Positions 21,751 through 34,128 of a stretch of 64,000 nt of DNA are shown piece after piece; positions within the stretch are counted from its first letter, which is position 1, and the number at the start of each line of letters is the position of its first letter. Position numbers and translations under genes: made by a program. The notes below the pieces were generated by a model. That model searched no databases, had not been told where the DNA came from, and saw nothing but the letters and a program-made list of their open reading frames with translations. Source of the DNA: Eulemur rufifrons (taxonomy: Eukaryota > Chordata > Mammalia > Primates > Lemuridae); NCBI RefSeq assembly GCF_041146395.1, contig NC_090989.1, positions 51,176,501-51,240,500 on the forward strand, read 5' to 3'.

Positions 21751-21961
21751 ACGAGCATGCGCATTCACATTACCCTTATTATGTTATAATTATTCTATTT
21801 TATGATTAGTTGTTGTTAATCTCTTACTGTGCCTAATTTATAAATTAAACTTTATCATGGGTATGTTTTGAGAGACAAAGTATAGTATATGTAGGGTTTG
21901 GTATTTTCCGTGATTTCAGGCTCTTGGAACCTATTCCCCATGGAAAAGGGGGGGACTACTG

Positions 21962-22359
21962 TATAATCTGTTCTTGGATGGGGATTTCACATCTCATTTC
22001 CTAGTTCTACTCTAAGCTTTCTCTCTTATTAAGGTAGAAGGTTCTTCTCTAAAGGGCAAGAACTAAACGAACTCTTGGTAAAGATGTTCATCTAAAATTA
22101 TAACTGCAAGTAAAGCCTGTCTTAGGCAACATAATAACCAAGGTAAGGTTCATCTTCTCTGGTTGCCTCTGTCAGAATAGCTTCTCCCTTCTGACTCCCG
22201 CTCGGTCTTTCTAACTTCCTTACTTCTTATCAAAAGGTTAACTGAGAGATAAAGTGTTAGGAGATTTCAAAGGTGATTTCTTCAGATTTAGAAAATAAAA
22301 AAAAAAATTCAGGAGGAGACCACTAAACCATGAAATTATATAGCTCAGGCATAAATAAT
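21962..22359. other. Unassigned non-coding DNA
   Basis: No repeat or gene is recognised. Confidence 0.5.
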
Positions 22360-22575
22360 AAAAGTTTTGAAATCAAATAGTGTTTAAATCCCAGTTTTGA
22401 CAAGTCCAAGTTTTGTAAACATGGACAAATGACTTCAACCTCTTTTGAGCTTAGATTCTTTGACTGAAAAAAAAAATAGGAATAACATTATTAGCTACCT
22501 CATATTGAGAATTAAATGAGAATACAGGGAAACACTGAGTATGATGTCTAGCTCATAACAGGAAGGCAATAATCA
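22360..22575 (+). repeat. MIR SINE, sense
   Basis: Sense MIR: TTTGAAATCAAATAGTGTTT, AAATCCCAGTTTTGACAAGT, GACTTCAACCTCTTTTGAGC, TAGGAATAACATTATTAGCT, TTGAGAATTAAATGAGAATA, ATGATGTCTAGCTCATAACA. Confidence 0.8.
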
Positions 22576-22679
22576 GTAAGGCTGATAATTTGCAGAAAGT
22601 GTATCTGACTGGTACCCTTTTAAATAATATTTAGGGCTACAAATGCTATTTGCTAGTGGGACAGCTCACTATACCAGTC

Positions 22680-22830
22680 ACAGATTGTCATAACTTGAAG
22701 GAACCTTAGAGATCAGCCACTTCAAGTCACCTGGAAAAAGAGATTTAGTGAGATGAGCCAATTTGCCTTGGCCATCTAGGAGGTGAGAGACTGAGTCATG
22801 CCTCTCACAGGGGCTTCTCACTGCAGTTCT
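22680..22830. repeat. Ancient SINE/LINE-like fragment
   Basis: TTGAAGGAACCTTAGAGATC followed by CCACTTCAAGTCACC resembles the common mammalian MIR/L3-class phrase about 'accttagagatcatctagtcc'. Family and orientation are uncertain. Confidence 0.4.
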
Positions 22831-23148
22831 GGTTCTTTTCACTCAGAGTTCTAGTTCTTCTCACTTTACTGAGAATTCTCAAGTCTCTAGGGAGGTCATG
22901 ATAAGAATTTTCATTTTGAAGTAAAGTATACATGATCCTTGAAAATGTGTACTTTGCATAAGATTTAATGTTAAGACTCAAATTCTCCTTTTCATTTAAT
23001 CATTTATTTATATAGTGTTCATTGAGCAACATTTTTGTTAATTTCAAAATGTTATTCATGGGAAAAAAAATAAGTTTATGAAATGATTCCCTACCTTCTC
23101 TAAGCCCACATTGTGTCGAAGAGCTGAGCTGAGGTTCAATTCTATAGA
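22831..23148. other. Unassigned non-coding DNA
   Basis: No repeat or gene is recognised. Confidence 0.5.
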
Positions 23149-23192
23149 TACATACACATACACATACACACACACGCACACACACACACACA
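23149..23192. repeat. (CA)n microsatellite
   Basis: An interrupted CA run with ATACACAT units to the left and a single CG interruption. Confidence 0.95.
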
Positions 23193-23364
23193 ATACAACA
23201 CAAGTATCCCAATGCTGAAAAGCATACTAAGTTGTAAATCACTAAATGAGTTCAGGGAAGAGAGAGGTTAATAAGAAGTTTTGTCATTATTGCTTTCAAA
23301 CATTCTGGAGTACCCTTTGAAGTCCAAATAGAAGGTATCTATTAAGTGAATCCAATCTTTGGAC

Positions 23365-23680
23365 AAAAGGTTGACAAACTTTTTCTATAAAGTGACAGAT
23401 ATAAATATTTTAGGCTTTGTAAGACAAATGACAAGATCAAAGATATTATATAGGTACTTAAAAGAGAGAAAACCAAGTTTTACAATTTTCATTGGCAAAA
23501 TTTAAAATATAATAAGAAAAGTACAATATTTTTAACAGGTTTATTATTGATAAAAATTGAATTCCTTTATAAAGAGTAAGGTTTTTTTTAACTAGTGTTA
23601 TTTATCAAACTGATTGTGAACATTCATAAGTCAAACACCATTTTCAGCTCACAGGTCATTTAAAAACAGCCTAGAGAAGA
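23365..23680 (+). mobile_element. hAT-type non-autonomous DNA transposon, second copy
   Basis: Same family as 724-1055: AGGTTGACAAACTTTTTCTA, then AATATTTTAGGCTTTGTAAG. The right part contains AACACCATTTTCAGCTCACA and GGTCATTTAAAAACAG. The right terminus is eroded. Confidence 0.75.
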
Positions 23681-24109
23681 ATGATAGAATGATAAAACAC
23701 TGAATCAAAGTTAGATCACTAAGAGAAATGAACGTTATAAAGAAGGTCAATAATTAAGTCTGGAAAAAAATTCAGAAAATAATGAAAAAAGGTAGGGAGC
23801 AAAGAAGACACAATGTGCATATAATGAGGTAGCTTCAATAAGTGATTTCAAAGACTAAATTGCACTAGGTTATAGATTACAACACAATTTCTGAATCTTG
23901 CCTTCTATTATAGTTCTTTTATGTTTAGAATATATATATCTGTTATCACATTCAAATATTTCTCTTCAATCCAGAATTAAAAGATTTCTAAGCTAAACAA
24001 CATAATAAAGTTCCTGGATGATGCAGAATCAAGTTGGAATGTCATTTGGAGACAGAGTAGATTATAAGAATATATTACTTTTTTTGAACTTCATGTGGAA
24101 TCTTTTGTG
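23681..24109. other. Unassigned AT-rich non-coding DNA
   Basis: No repeat or gene is recognised. Confidence 0.5.
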
Positions 24110-24675
24110 TGAAGGGGATCAGAATATGCCACACCAAAATATGCCACTTTGGTATAAGGATTATTTTGAGATGAAGGCAACCGAAAAAAAAGCAGACATA
24201 GAAAGAGCTCTCTGCTCTGCCCTATCTGCCTGAAAGCAAGGCAGAAATTCCTTTTGTGATGCTGTCCCCTCCCCTTCCCCATTCCAGAAAGAGGAGAACA
24301 ACCCTTCTTACCATAGGTAGAAGCAACATTGAGATGAGTATGCATAAACAAACCTTACTAAGTAACCCTTAGGTACTGTTAGTTTCCCCCATATATTTAC
24401 CTACCCATGATTTATCACCCCAGGAAGCCTAAATCCCTTTTTTGCTTTGTCTAGTCACTTCTCTACAATTTATCACCCTTTTAGTTAAAATGATATATAA
24501 TCCTCCAAGTCTAACTGTTTCTTTTGGTTTTCACTTATTTTCTGCAAAACTTCCCTGGATATAAAATTAAATATAAAATTTTATATTTTTTCTCCAGTTT
24601 ATCTGTATTTTGCTAGTTGAATTTACAGGCTCCAGTAATGAACCTTAGAGGTTAGGAAGAAAAAATTTGCTCCTC
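24110..24675 (+). mobile_element. Solo LTR of an endogenous retrovirus-like element
   Basis: It has the build of a class I-type LTR: ATATGCCACTTTGGTATAAG and TTATTTTGAGATGAAGGCAA in U3, CTCTGCCCTATCTGCCTGAA, a pyrimidine-rich block, possible AT-rich promoter sequence, and a U5-like end (TTTTCTCCAGTTTATCTGTA, then TGAACCTTAGAGGTTAGGAA). No internal viral coding region is seen in either flank. The subfamily is not named. Confidence 0.65.
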
Positions 24676-25054
24676 GACATGTACTTGCAAATAATATACA
24701 AAATGTAGCAGATTCTAAGATAATACCTGTGAAAACCTCTTTCACTATGGTGATTTGAAGGCTGAGGGCAAGGAGCAATTGCTGCAGGATCATGGCCAAT
24801 CTTCAAAAGACAAACACAGAACACCACGATTTTGCCGTTTATTGAAAACTTGTGTCTCTTGCTTGTCTGTACTTTCTTTTCCTAGCCTTATTTTCCATAT
24901 ACTGTTCTTTTTTAATCTAATCAATAAAATAGTTTTTTATTTTCTCAGCACTAAAATGTTAAGAAGTTTTTTTTCCAACTAAACATAACACATGTTGGAT
25001 TCAAACATGAGCACATCCTCATTTTCTTTTTAAAAAAAATGTGTTGTGATATAG
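24676..25054. other. Unassigned non-coding DNA
   Basis: No repeat or gene is recognised. Confidence 0.5.
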
Positions 25055-25230
25055 TGAAAGGACTTTGATCTTACTGCCAGGTAAAACTAGTTGGATCCAT
25101 CAAAAATCTGCTGTGCATCTTTGGGCAAGTTTTCATCCCTTTTTCTGATCTAAAAAGAAAAAAAAATCTAACACATGGTCTTAACTCTTATGCTTATTGG
25201 AATTCAATAAGATAATGTGCATAATATATG
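25055..25230 (+). repeat. MIR SINE, sense, diverged
   Basis: Sense MIR traces: GACTTTGATCTTACTGCCAG, TGCTGTGCATCTTTGGGCAA, TTTTCTGATCTAAAAAGAAA, GGAATTCAATAAGATAATGT. Confidence 0.65.
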
Positions 25231-25685
25231 ATATATATATTTATATGTACATGTGTGTCTGTGTGTATATATATACATACATATATTAATAATTAATAAA
25301 TTCATAAGGCAATTTCAAAGATGAGAAGACTATTCCTTTTTATCTTCTAAAATATATTATAATTTTACATAAATTATAATATTTTAAAAGAGATACATTT
25401 CAGCATCAAATATTAAAAATTTGCCTTGTCATGATAGAGGACTATAGCAGTCATTGGCCCAAGAATATCCCATTATTAATTTATTTTTCCATTGAATTGG
25501 CTGCACTGGATACACTAACCAATTCAGGAGTCTCTGCTTCAACCAAACTTTTCCTTTCTAAAAATAAAGTTGATCATCTCAGGTGGAATGTATAAAGTTT
25601 TATATTAACAGGAAAGGTCATAAGGTAAAATTCATTCTTACTAAGTCTACTATTTAATTAATTACATAATATAACTATAGAATTG
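25231..25685. other. AT-rich DNA with TA/TG runs
   Basis: Short alternating runs at about 25228-25287. Nothing else is recognised. Confidence 0.5.
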
Positions 25686-26030
25686 GTGTTTTGGTTTAGT
25701 TGGGCTTCTATAACAAAATACCATAACCTGGGTAGCTTATAAACAATAAAAATTTATTTCTCACAGTTCTAGAGGCTGAGAAATCCAAGGTCAAGGCACA
25801 GGCAGATTTGGAGTCTACAGAGAGCCCTCTTCCTGGTTCCTGAATGGTGACTCACATGATAGAAGGGACAAGGGATCCTCTTGGGCATCTTTTATAAAGA
25901 CACTAATCTGATTCATGAGGGTTCTGCCTTCATGATATAATCATCTCTCAAAGTCCCCATCTCGTAACATCATCACATTGATAGTTTTCAACATACAAAT
26001 TTCTGGGGAACACAAACATTCAGATCATAA
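25686..26030 (-). mobile_element. MLT1/MST-type solo LTR, antisense (ERVL-MaLR)
   Basis: The antisense landmarks are clear: TTGGGCTTCTATAACAAAAT, ACCATAACCTGGGTAGCTTA, AAATTTATTTCTCACAGTTC, CACTAATCTGATTCATGAGG, CCCATCTCGTAACATCATCA and GGGGAACACAAACATTCAGA. These are the reverse complement of a MaLR LTR, including its polyadenylation region (AATAAATTT on the minus strand). Confidence 0.88.
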
Positions 26031-26889
26031 TAATTAATGAAGAAAGGAGAACAATCATTCAGGTGGTCATTGTTTACAAACCGCCATTCTAATTTGTTAT
26101 GAATTTGCTGGTTTAAAAGCAGGGTGGGAAAGAAGTAAATGTAGGAAAATTCATGGTAAATTTGAATATACAATTCTAGTTTTCATTTCTATTTCACAAC
26201 TGGAGCTGACCTTGAAAAATGTTTATTGATTATTGATTACTTTATAAATTGACCATCTCTTAACATGTCTGGAAATTTTGTGGACTATGGATATGATGGT
26301 ACAGAGTAAAGATATGATATAAATTCCAAGTATTAACCTTATAAAAGATGGAACTTTACTCTCTCCTTCCCTTCAACTAGCCATTTTCTCCACTTAAAAT
26401 ATCTTTACATTGCTGTCAGGCAAACTCTTTTCAAGTCATTCAGCAGTTCTCATTGCTTACTATTTGTTTGGTGTTTGTTGCTGTTCCAATAAAACAATTA
26501 AACAAAATTCCATTCCTTCTAGGCACTGCTAAGATTTTGTCCAGTTAGGTGTTTTCTCTGCAAATGTTTGAATTCACTGGAGTAATTTTTTATAAGCTCT
26601 ATTAAATCTAGAATGACATCCTCACCCTAAATGTCTGGTAGTGTAGCAAGGGTTGGCAGACTCTTCAGGAGTCAATTGACTCTACAGTTTATTCTGTTAC
26701 AACAAATGTAGGTATACAAGATTATGAGGCAGTATACATTGAAGATAGACCTGGTAGCAGTGGGAATGAGAGATCTCTGTATATTTCCTGATTCCTTGAA
26801 AATAATTTGAAGTCCTTAAGATAATATGGGAGATACAACAGAGAGGGAAGATTTTATCCTTCTCAATGCAAGGCTATGCATTCCTAAAA
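26031..26889. other. Unassigned AT-rich non-coding DNA
   Basis: No gene or clear repeat is recognised. Confidence 0.5.
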
Positions 26890-27110
26890 TAATAGAGCTT
26901 TTTTCACCCTGTGCCTTTGTTCACATTGTTCCTTTTGTCCAGAATGCTCTCATCTCACTTCCCCTCTCAACATTGCTTGGCTAGAGCAAGCAAAAGGCAA
27001 ATCAGTCAAACTCTAGAAAGCTTTCTCAGTCTTGTACCCCCAAATCCCACCTCTGTATCTGTACTTCATGCTTCAAATTCACAACAAATATCTGTGTAAT
27101 TGCATAATGA
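26890..27110 (+). mobile_element. L2 LINE fragment
   Basis: CCTGTGCCTTTGTTCACATT, then CCAGAATGCTCTCATCTCAC follows the L2 region that normally reads 'gcctttgctcacgctgttccctctgcctggaatgctc'. The 62-codon frame here is L2 remnant. Confidence 0.7.
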
Positions 27111-29399
27111 CTGCTTCACTTGAGCTCATAGAATCAGATATTCCTTTATTAAACAAATAGCTATTAAATGCTTGCTATGTGTAAGTAGTCACCAAAACGT
27201 GGATATTTCAACAATATTAACTTTGTGTTTTCATAGGAACAAATGGCTACCGGCCACTCCAAATGACACCAGCAGTTGGGGTTGTTCAGTGGTTGAGATT
27301 GACTTATAGTGTGGGGCCATCAACATTTTTTCATACAAAATATTTTATTGAAGTTAGAGAAGTGTCTGTGAAACTTTTTCCCCATTGTGCAGAATTTGGA
27401 GACCCTTGCAAATATCAAACCAGCAATCTTTAATGCATTACCATGGGAATCTAATCAATTAATACAACCAGCCCAGATATTTTTATATATTAATCTCTCT
27501 AACAATCTGAAGCACTCACTCCCATTTAGACAGACTTATCTCCCATTCTTTTTCCTCTGCCTATAACCCTCATTAAATACATTTACAGGGAAATAGGATT
27601 TGGGTCCCTTGGGATCTTGGCTTAGCTACTGACAGAATGTTTCCCTTGTGAAATAATAATGCTCTCCTAGTGAATTGATGCGATGTCAAGGACATTATCT
27701 AAAACAATTGAAATTCAACAAATGTGGAAACACTAATCTGAGGAAATGCTCTGGAGAATTCAAGACGTTGGATTAATAAATAGTAAAGTCATTTTTTTCA
27801 TGTTGGGCTATTTAGAATAAAGTAGCAGCAGCAAAACTTAACAATACAATGCTAACAGATTAAGAAATTTATGAGAGTGCAAAAAATGCTTTATAATAAC
27901 CCAGATTTTTAAGAAAGAAGCCATGGCTGAGATAACCCTAAAAAATAAATACAGAATATACAGAATTGTTTAAGCATTGATTTAAAAAATTTCATAAACA
28001 TTTTTACACTTCAGAGGCTGAGCTTAGCAAAATAATCGTGGTATGCATTATATTCTGTTATAATTTTACTCAGTTCTTCTTACAGGGAAAAATGGGGATT
28101 ACTAAAAGTCTATTCCAGTGACTAATGTGCATGCTTCTGCTAAATTACTATGCTTAAGCACACTTTATTAGTGGTACTTATTCCTCAACTATTGTAACAT
28201 GAAAGGCAGAAATTTGGCAGAAAGAAAACAGGAAAAGAAACGATGTTTTATTTTACCTATTCCACTGGAACAGGGAACCATTTAAATGTACAAATGTAAA
28301 ACATCTCTCCAGAGCCTGATATCAGTAATTGCTCTTGTCTTTAAGTAACGGACTATTTAAAGCGCAACAGTCATGCACTCACTGGTCTAATTTATATTGA
28401 GAGATATTATAAATGCATTAGTCTCTTAGAGTACAAAATTTACAATCGGTACCCCCTGAAGTTTTAATGGAGAAAGAGAGAGAGGTTATGGTGACAATTG
28501 CCCAAGGTGAGGGCACAAAATTACCTCCCACAGTTGCTCTAATGGATTGAGATTCAAGGTAGTAATTATGTTAAAAAAAAAAAAAGGCGGGAAACATGTT
28601 TGCTAATGGTCTAGTGCAAACAGACAGGGACTATAAAATCTACAATCTCAATTACAAGAACAGGCACAGCAGTATACAACAACCTGAGAAATCAGTCTGA
28701 AAGATGATAAAACTTCCTTTTGACAAAGAAACCCTAGAAATGCTTTGGCTGGAATGGGGCATGATAACAACAACAAGAAAAATAAAACTTTAAGATATTC
28801 CCAATATGGGAAAAGCAAATAGGTGGTTATAAGTTGGACTGACTTTAGAAGCAGTTGAAGGTGTACATACTCTAAATCTACCTTTTGTTTTTGCTTTTAC
28901 AGGTTGAGTTAAAGACAAAGTATTAACAAAATAAAGACATCAAGCTAATTGAGAAAAGTAGAAATAATGGCTTTGTTGTTACTGGTTTTTTTTTTTTTGT
29001 CTATTTAGTTTATCAGTCACAGACACACCTTTTTGTTACTCCAGGAATAGGGTTTTATGGCAATGACTCTGCTTTCCTTCTATTCTGATTATTCAAACAA
29101 TTTGTGCCTCTCTACTGCTTAGCTTCTGCTTTATCATTAGTGCTATTGCCTCATGGCCTCTACTGGGTCCCTCCCAGCTATCTTCCTCTCTTCAATTGTC
29201 CTTGTGTATGCCATGGCCAGACTTCCCTGGCGATCTGATAGGGTGAGTGATCCCATCTCACAATAGTATATCTCTATTCTACAGAGTTCCCTGCAAAGAC
29301 CACTCATTGGACACTTTGGTTCCAGCAATTAATTCCTGATCCAATCAGTTTTTATCTGAATGGCAGTGTGACATGGTACAGAGCACTCTTACCTCAATG
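27111..29399. other. Longest unassigned stretch of the window
   Basis: About 2.3 kb with no confident repeat or gene; a short MIR/L2-like phrase (AATGCTTGCTATGTGTAAG) occurs near 27167. The sequence near 27240-27480 and 28310-28460 looks unique and non-repetitive and would be a reasonable place to test for conserved non-coding elements. Confidence 0.45.
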
Positions 29400-29805
29400 T
29401 AAGGAAACTCTGGACTGCAGTTCACTTTGCCTAGAGAGCTCTCTCCTAAATTCACACTCTCCTCCACCTCCTTCAGGTCTTTGTTCAAATATCCTTTCCT
29501 CAGTGACATCTTCTTTGATCACCCTGTTTAAAATTTAACTCCCCATCTTTCTAATAGTTGCCCATGCCCAGGCAATTCCTATCTCTCTTTCCTTCTTCTA
29601 TGTTTTTATTTTCCTTTTAAATATCTATTAACATCAGACAAACTATTTTGTCTTCAGATTTATTTTTTATATTGTCTGTATCCCTCCATTAGAATATAAG
29701 TTCCACAAGTACAGAGATTGTTACTCGTTTTTCTACTATGGGGTACCCAAAGTCTAGGATAGTGCCTGACATATGGTAGCCATCCAATAATACTTACTGA
29801 CGGAA
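29400..29805 (+). mobile_element. L2 LINE 3' region
   Basis: Sense L2 order: CACTCTCCTCCACCTCCTTC, AGGTCTTTGTTCAAATATCC, TTTGATCACCCTGTTTAAAA, ATTGTCTGTATCCCTCCATT, AGAATATAAGTTCCACAAGT, TGCCTGACATATGGTAGCCA, then an ATAATACTTACTGACGGAATG end. Confidence 0.85.
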
Positions 29806-30109
29806 TGTATACAGATTGAGGAAGTGCTTCAGCAAAATTAAAGATATCATTGACATAGAAAAATAGTGAATCCCACCCCAGTATAGTGTAGCAACTAGTC
29901 CAAATAGCAATAGGAAGTAGAGGTCCACATGAAGAAGATCTCTAGAAAACAAAACTAAATATGATATTGGATTAAATATCAAATTTGTGGTGGGGGGAGG
30001 AGAAAATGAGTCCACAATAAAGATGGTACCAGAAGAAATAATTAAAAACTTTGGGAAAAATTATAAAAGAAAAGAGACAACCAAAATATGCTAGTTGGTG
30101 CTGCAAAGA
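29806..30109. other. Unassigned non-coding DNA
   Basis: No repeat or gene is recognised. Confidence 0.5.
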
Positions 30110-30690
30110 AAATTACATAGCTTGTGGTAGAAGAAGTGTAATATGGTTCACAATTATCCTTGCCTCCTGGTACTCATGGTCTTGTGTAGTCTCCTCTTGA
30201 GTCAAGAAGTGTGACTTGCTTCTAACCAATAAAAAATGGCAAAAGTAATAGGATGGTATTTCCATGGTAATATTACATAAGATTATAATATCTGTCTTGT
30301 TAGAGGACTCTCCCCTTTCTTGGCATTGATGAGGTGAACTTTTGTGATGTGAGCTGCTCTCTGGAGAGGCCCGTATGGTGAGGAGCCCAGGGCAGTCTTT
30401 GGCCCATACGTAGGAATAAACTGAGACCCTCATTCTTACAACTTACAAGGAAATGAATTCTGCCAACTATCTGAGCTCGGAAACAGATTCTTTTCTGGTT
30501 GAGTCTTGAGAGAAGAGTACATCCCTGGCACATGCCTTGATTGCAGCCATGTAAGAGACTCTGAAGCAGAGGACCCAGCTAATCTGTGCCCAGAATCCTG
30601 ACCCACAGAAACTGTGAGTCAACAATGTGTGTTATTTTGAGCCACTAAGTTTGTGATAATTTGTTATGAGCAATAGACAACTACTACATA
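30110..30690 (+). mobile_element. MLT1-type LTR (ERVL-MaLR)
   Basis: Landmarks in order: TGACTTGCTTCTAACCAATA, AATGGCAAAAGTAATAGGAT, GTCTTGTTAGAGGACTCTCC, GAGCTGCTCTCTGGAGAGGC, TGCCTTGATTGCAGCCATGT, GCAGAGGACCCAGCTAATCT, TCCTGACCCACAGAAACTGT and GAGCCACTAAGTTTGTGATA. Antisense frames of 106 and 77 codons inside it are not genes. Confidence 0.85.
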
Positions 30691-30944
30691 GCTATACTAA
30701 TTTCAAATTTTTTCATTGATTTCTGTGTCAGAGAATCAGTCTATAGAAAGAGTATAAGGAAGATTGGATATGGATATACAATAGCATTTGAATCTTCTCA
30801 AATTCATCATTGTAAAAGTAATTGGGATCCAGAGTGCATGTAAAAAATAGAGAAGAAATGGTAGATGAGAGTAGCTTTGTCTTGTAATGTGAGGAGTCAA
30901 GTTTATATAACAAGGAATAAAGGTGTACATTTGCTACTCAAATT
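30691..30944. other. Unassigned non-coding DNA
   Basis: No repeat or gene is recognised. Confidence 0.45.
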
Positions 30945-31290
30945 TATAAGAGGAACAAATAAGGGAAATAAAAATATTATTGTAACTATATTAGTCAGAA
31001 TAAAAAAAGACAACAGGATACTTTGAGTGCGCCAAATTTCCGCCTTTATGGGAGGAAGTCAGAAGACTGGTACCTGATAAATAAAGCAATATGGTAGAAA
31101 TATGTTATTTAGCTATCTGGAAATAATTACCAGTAGAAACAACTATAAGAATTAAAAGTGGTTGCTTCTTATCATGAGGGAGTGAAGCAATGGGATATTG
31201 ATTTTTGTTTTCTCTCTGAACTATGTCATTTGAAACCTATATATGTTTTACTTTGAAAAAATTATAACAAAAAATAAATACATAAAATAC
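30945..31290 (+). mobile_element. Possible old L1M 3' end
   Basis: AAGTGGTTGCTTCTTATCAT, then ATTTTTGTTTTCTCTCTGAA, TATATATGTTTTACTTTGAA and an A-rich end match the general order of old L1M 3' untranslated ends in sense orientation. Diverged, so tentative. Confidence 0.4.
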
Positions 31291-32704
31291 GAGTGACATT
31301 GTTTAAATCATAAATTAGGAATAATTTATAAATTAGAAATCAATTATTATTGATTCCTAAATATAAATTCTGGCTCACTAAAATTTTTAGGATTTTATCC
31401 TTTGGCTAGATTTCTTTTTGCTTCATTGTTCAATTGTGCTGATGATATCAATAATACACGTTCACCTTCAATAATTTGAATAAACATAAAAATATTGCAA
31501 CTAATACAGAGTACCTGAAATTATACCACAGAAGGATAGCTACCATTGGAATTTTGGTGAATATTCTTTCTTGCTTTGCTTTCTGCATACTTACAACATA
31601 CTTACTTCCCACCCCCTATAACTTTAACATTTCATAAATGGGTTTATATCATAACATTGCATTTAAAATTGGCTAGGATACTGCTCCACAGTCTATATTT
31701 CCCATCACTACTTGTATATTTATTGTACATTGCTGAGAAAAGAATGCATAATAATGGACAATTGTGTGTGTGCATTTCTCTATTAAATGTTTCATGGTTT
31801 TTTAATTGAGATAATGCATGCAGATAGTTGATCCAAATTTCTATTATGGATATGAAAAATTTATCATTCAAGTGCATTAAAACAAACATATATATTAAAA
31901 TGCATCCACATTTAATATCATGTACACAAAGTTTGTGGCTAAGAAGAAATTATTCTATGTATATATGTGAACTAATGCACAGATATACTCACATACACAC
32001 CATCTGGCAATCACACCCATCTGAAAGATAGCAACCAGTCAGGAAGGAAGCAACTGTGATCCCTCATCTATCCCAATGAGTGTCATAAAATCTGTTCACT
32101 TTATTCAGAGTCCATTAAGTTGCACTTTGACTACATTTATTTTAGTCACAATTCTAATAAACTTGATTATCTAATTTTAAGCATATTAAAGGAAAATCTT
32201 GGGGGTGGTTATGATAGAACACTATAACCGCAGATACAACCTATCAATTAGCATAGCTATTTGGCCTTAATTAATGTTAGGGCTTATAATCCTAAATGAC
32301 CTTTAAAAATACGAGTCCATTAAAAAAAACTAATGTTCAAAAGATGATCCTGAGTCATCAAGGAAAGGTTAAATTTCTTTTACCTTTCTCTGGTCAAAAA
32401 AAAAAAAAAAATCAATGAAACGTCTAAAATGATTCAGAAAGATCTGAATTCAAAGGACTAACATTTAAGCAAAGTTCTCACTGCTTTGATGTTTAACTCT
32501 CTCACCAGTGGAAAAAAAGGCATCACCACTACCAGCAGCAACAGCATTGACATTTCTACCATTTTTTAAAGCTACTATTTGCAAATCCTGATGGAAACCT
32601 CTTCACCTTTTAACTTAATTCATCCAGCAACTCTAGAAAGACATTATTATACTCATTTTCAGATAAGAATAATAAAGTTCAGAAAAAAATTGACAAGAAT
32701 GCAG
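31291..32704. other. Unassigned AT-rich non-coding DNA
   Basis: No gene or confident repeat. An A-run lies at 32395-32411. The frames at 31576-31889 on both strands have no recognisable protein features. Confidence 0.5.
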
Positions 32705-32755
32705 GAAAGAAAGACAGGAAGGAAGGAGGGGGAGAGAGAGAGAAAAGAGAGAGGT
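32705..32755. repeat. GA-rich low-complexity tract
   Basis: Purine-rich GAAAG/GGAAGGAGGG/GAGA run of about 50 bases. Confidence 0.85.
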
Positions 32756-32879
32756 GACATGTAAGTTCTGACTATCTTAGACTCTGTGGTAAGTTTGAAT
32801 TTATGTTTCCTTCTAAGCCTACGCTTGCACCTCTTCTTGCTCTCTGCTCTCAAGTAGTTTCCTTCACACCTATAGGTTC

Positions 32880-33915
32880 AGTTACCATATCTACTCAGAA
32901 ACTTGCACATTTATATTTCTACTAAAGACTGCTCCTCTAAACTCTAGATTTATATATCTAACCCCTATTGAAATCTTCTCTTGAATGTCTCTTTATGGCA
33001 CCTCAAACTCGATGTATCCCAAACTGAACTTACCATCTTCCATTAGCTTCTGGTCCTCCTCGTGTGTCTCTTGTCTCAGTGACTGACATAACCATCCATC
33101 CTGCTCCACTAGCCAGGAGACCAGGAGTCAGTCTTGACAGTCCTGGAAATCCCCTGTCCCTCAGATTTCTTATCCAACTCGCCTGCAAGTTACATCAGAT
33201 TTACCCTCTCAAAATCTCCTCTCCATCCCCACCGCCACCTCCCACAGTTTAAGCTACCACGATCAGTTCCTTGCTCAAGTAAAACTGCCCCTTAACTACT
33301 ATACCTTTTTCTACTCTAATCTTTTAGTCTTGCAATTTTACCAGAGTGATCTTTTCTTAAGGCATATTTAATCATGTCACATCTGTGATTAAACAAACCT
33401 TTCCATTGGTCTTAAGATAAAGATAAAATTTGTACTGACAGCCTACGAGGCCCTGCATGATGTTGACCCTGGCTACCTCTCTAGTTTTACTTCACACCAC
33501 CCTTTCTCCATCTTTGTTCTCCAGCCACGCGGGTCTGTTTGTATCCCTTTCATTTACCTTGCTCTCAATCACCATGGGATATTTTTTCCTTCAGTGTGGC
33601 AAGCATCTATCTTGTTTCTTTATCTAGTTAATTCTTCTCTTTCTTTAGTTTCAATACAGTATTTTTTTTACATGAACACCTTCCTTGACCTTCCTGAATA
33701 GGTCAAACTCCCCCTGTACAGACTCATAGCACCAGGCACCCCTCCCTTTCCCCGTTTTAATTTTTACATTTATTTGTATAATTATTTTGTTTGTCATTCC
33801 TTCTAGATTGTAAAATCTGTGAAAAAGGGACATTATCTGTTGTTACCCACCATTGCACCCCAGTATCTATGACATAGCTGAGCACATGGAAAGTGCTCAA
33901 TAACTAAATGTCACT
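32880..33915 (+). mobile_element. L2 LINE, about 1 kb of ORF2 3' part and 3' end
   Basis: Sense L2 in order: TATATATCTAACCCCTATTG, TGTATCCCAAACTGAACTTA (the region encoding the 'K-T-E' motif of CR1/L2 reverse transcriptase), GGAGTCAGTCTTGACAGTCC, TACGAGGCCCTGCATGATGT, CCACGCGGGTCTGTTTGTAT, CTTCCTTGACCTTCCTGAAT, TTCTAGATTGTAAAATCTGT, GAGCACATGGAAAGTGCTCA. The reading frame is destroyed by stops and indels. Confidence 0.85.
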
Positions 33916-34128
33916 GAAAAAAACCAACTTTAGAGAACACTACACAGTTCATTTTAAACACTTCATTCCCTTCGTATTCCAAGAGGGCCGCTCAATGGAG
34001 TGTGTACACCTGACTATAGATTTGGGTAATAGTCATGACTTATAAATGAGGACTGTTCGTCTCAAAAGTATACTGAAAAGAAAGTCATAGAGGGGGTAGG
34101 AGAATGAAAATCTCATTTGCTAGGATTA
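33916..34128. other. Unassigned non-coding DNA
   Basis: Short spacer between L2 and the Tigger-type element, with TA at 34127-34128 serving as that element's left flank. Confidence 0.5.

Larger units (their letters stand above)
21613..21961 (+). mobile_element. Tigger-type (pogo/mariner) non-autonomous DNA transposon
   Basis: It begins CAGTGGTGTCCCCTTATCTG and ends AAAAGGGGGGGACTACTG, imperfect inverted ends typical of Tigger-derived elements, with TA on both sides (21611-21612 and 21962-21963). Inside, TGGTTTCAGTTACGTGTGCT and TTTTCCGTGATTTCAGGCTC are further landmarks. It carries no transposase, and a (GA)n(GC)n microsatellite has expanded within it. Confidence 0.88.

Noticed and set aside
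21475..21809. Arg/Glu and Ala/Arg repeat proteins
   Set aside because: Produced purely by the (GA)n(GC)n microsatellite inside a Tigger transposon.
30113..30533. 106- and 77-codon antisense frames
   Set aside because: Antisense of an MLT1-type LTR.
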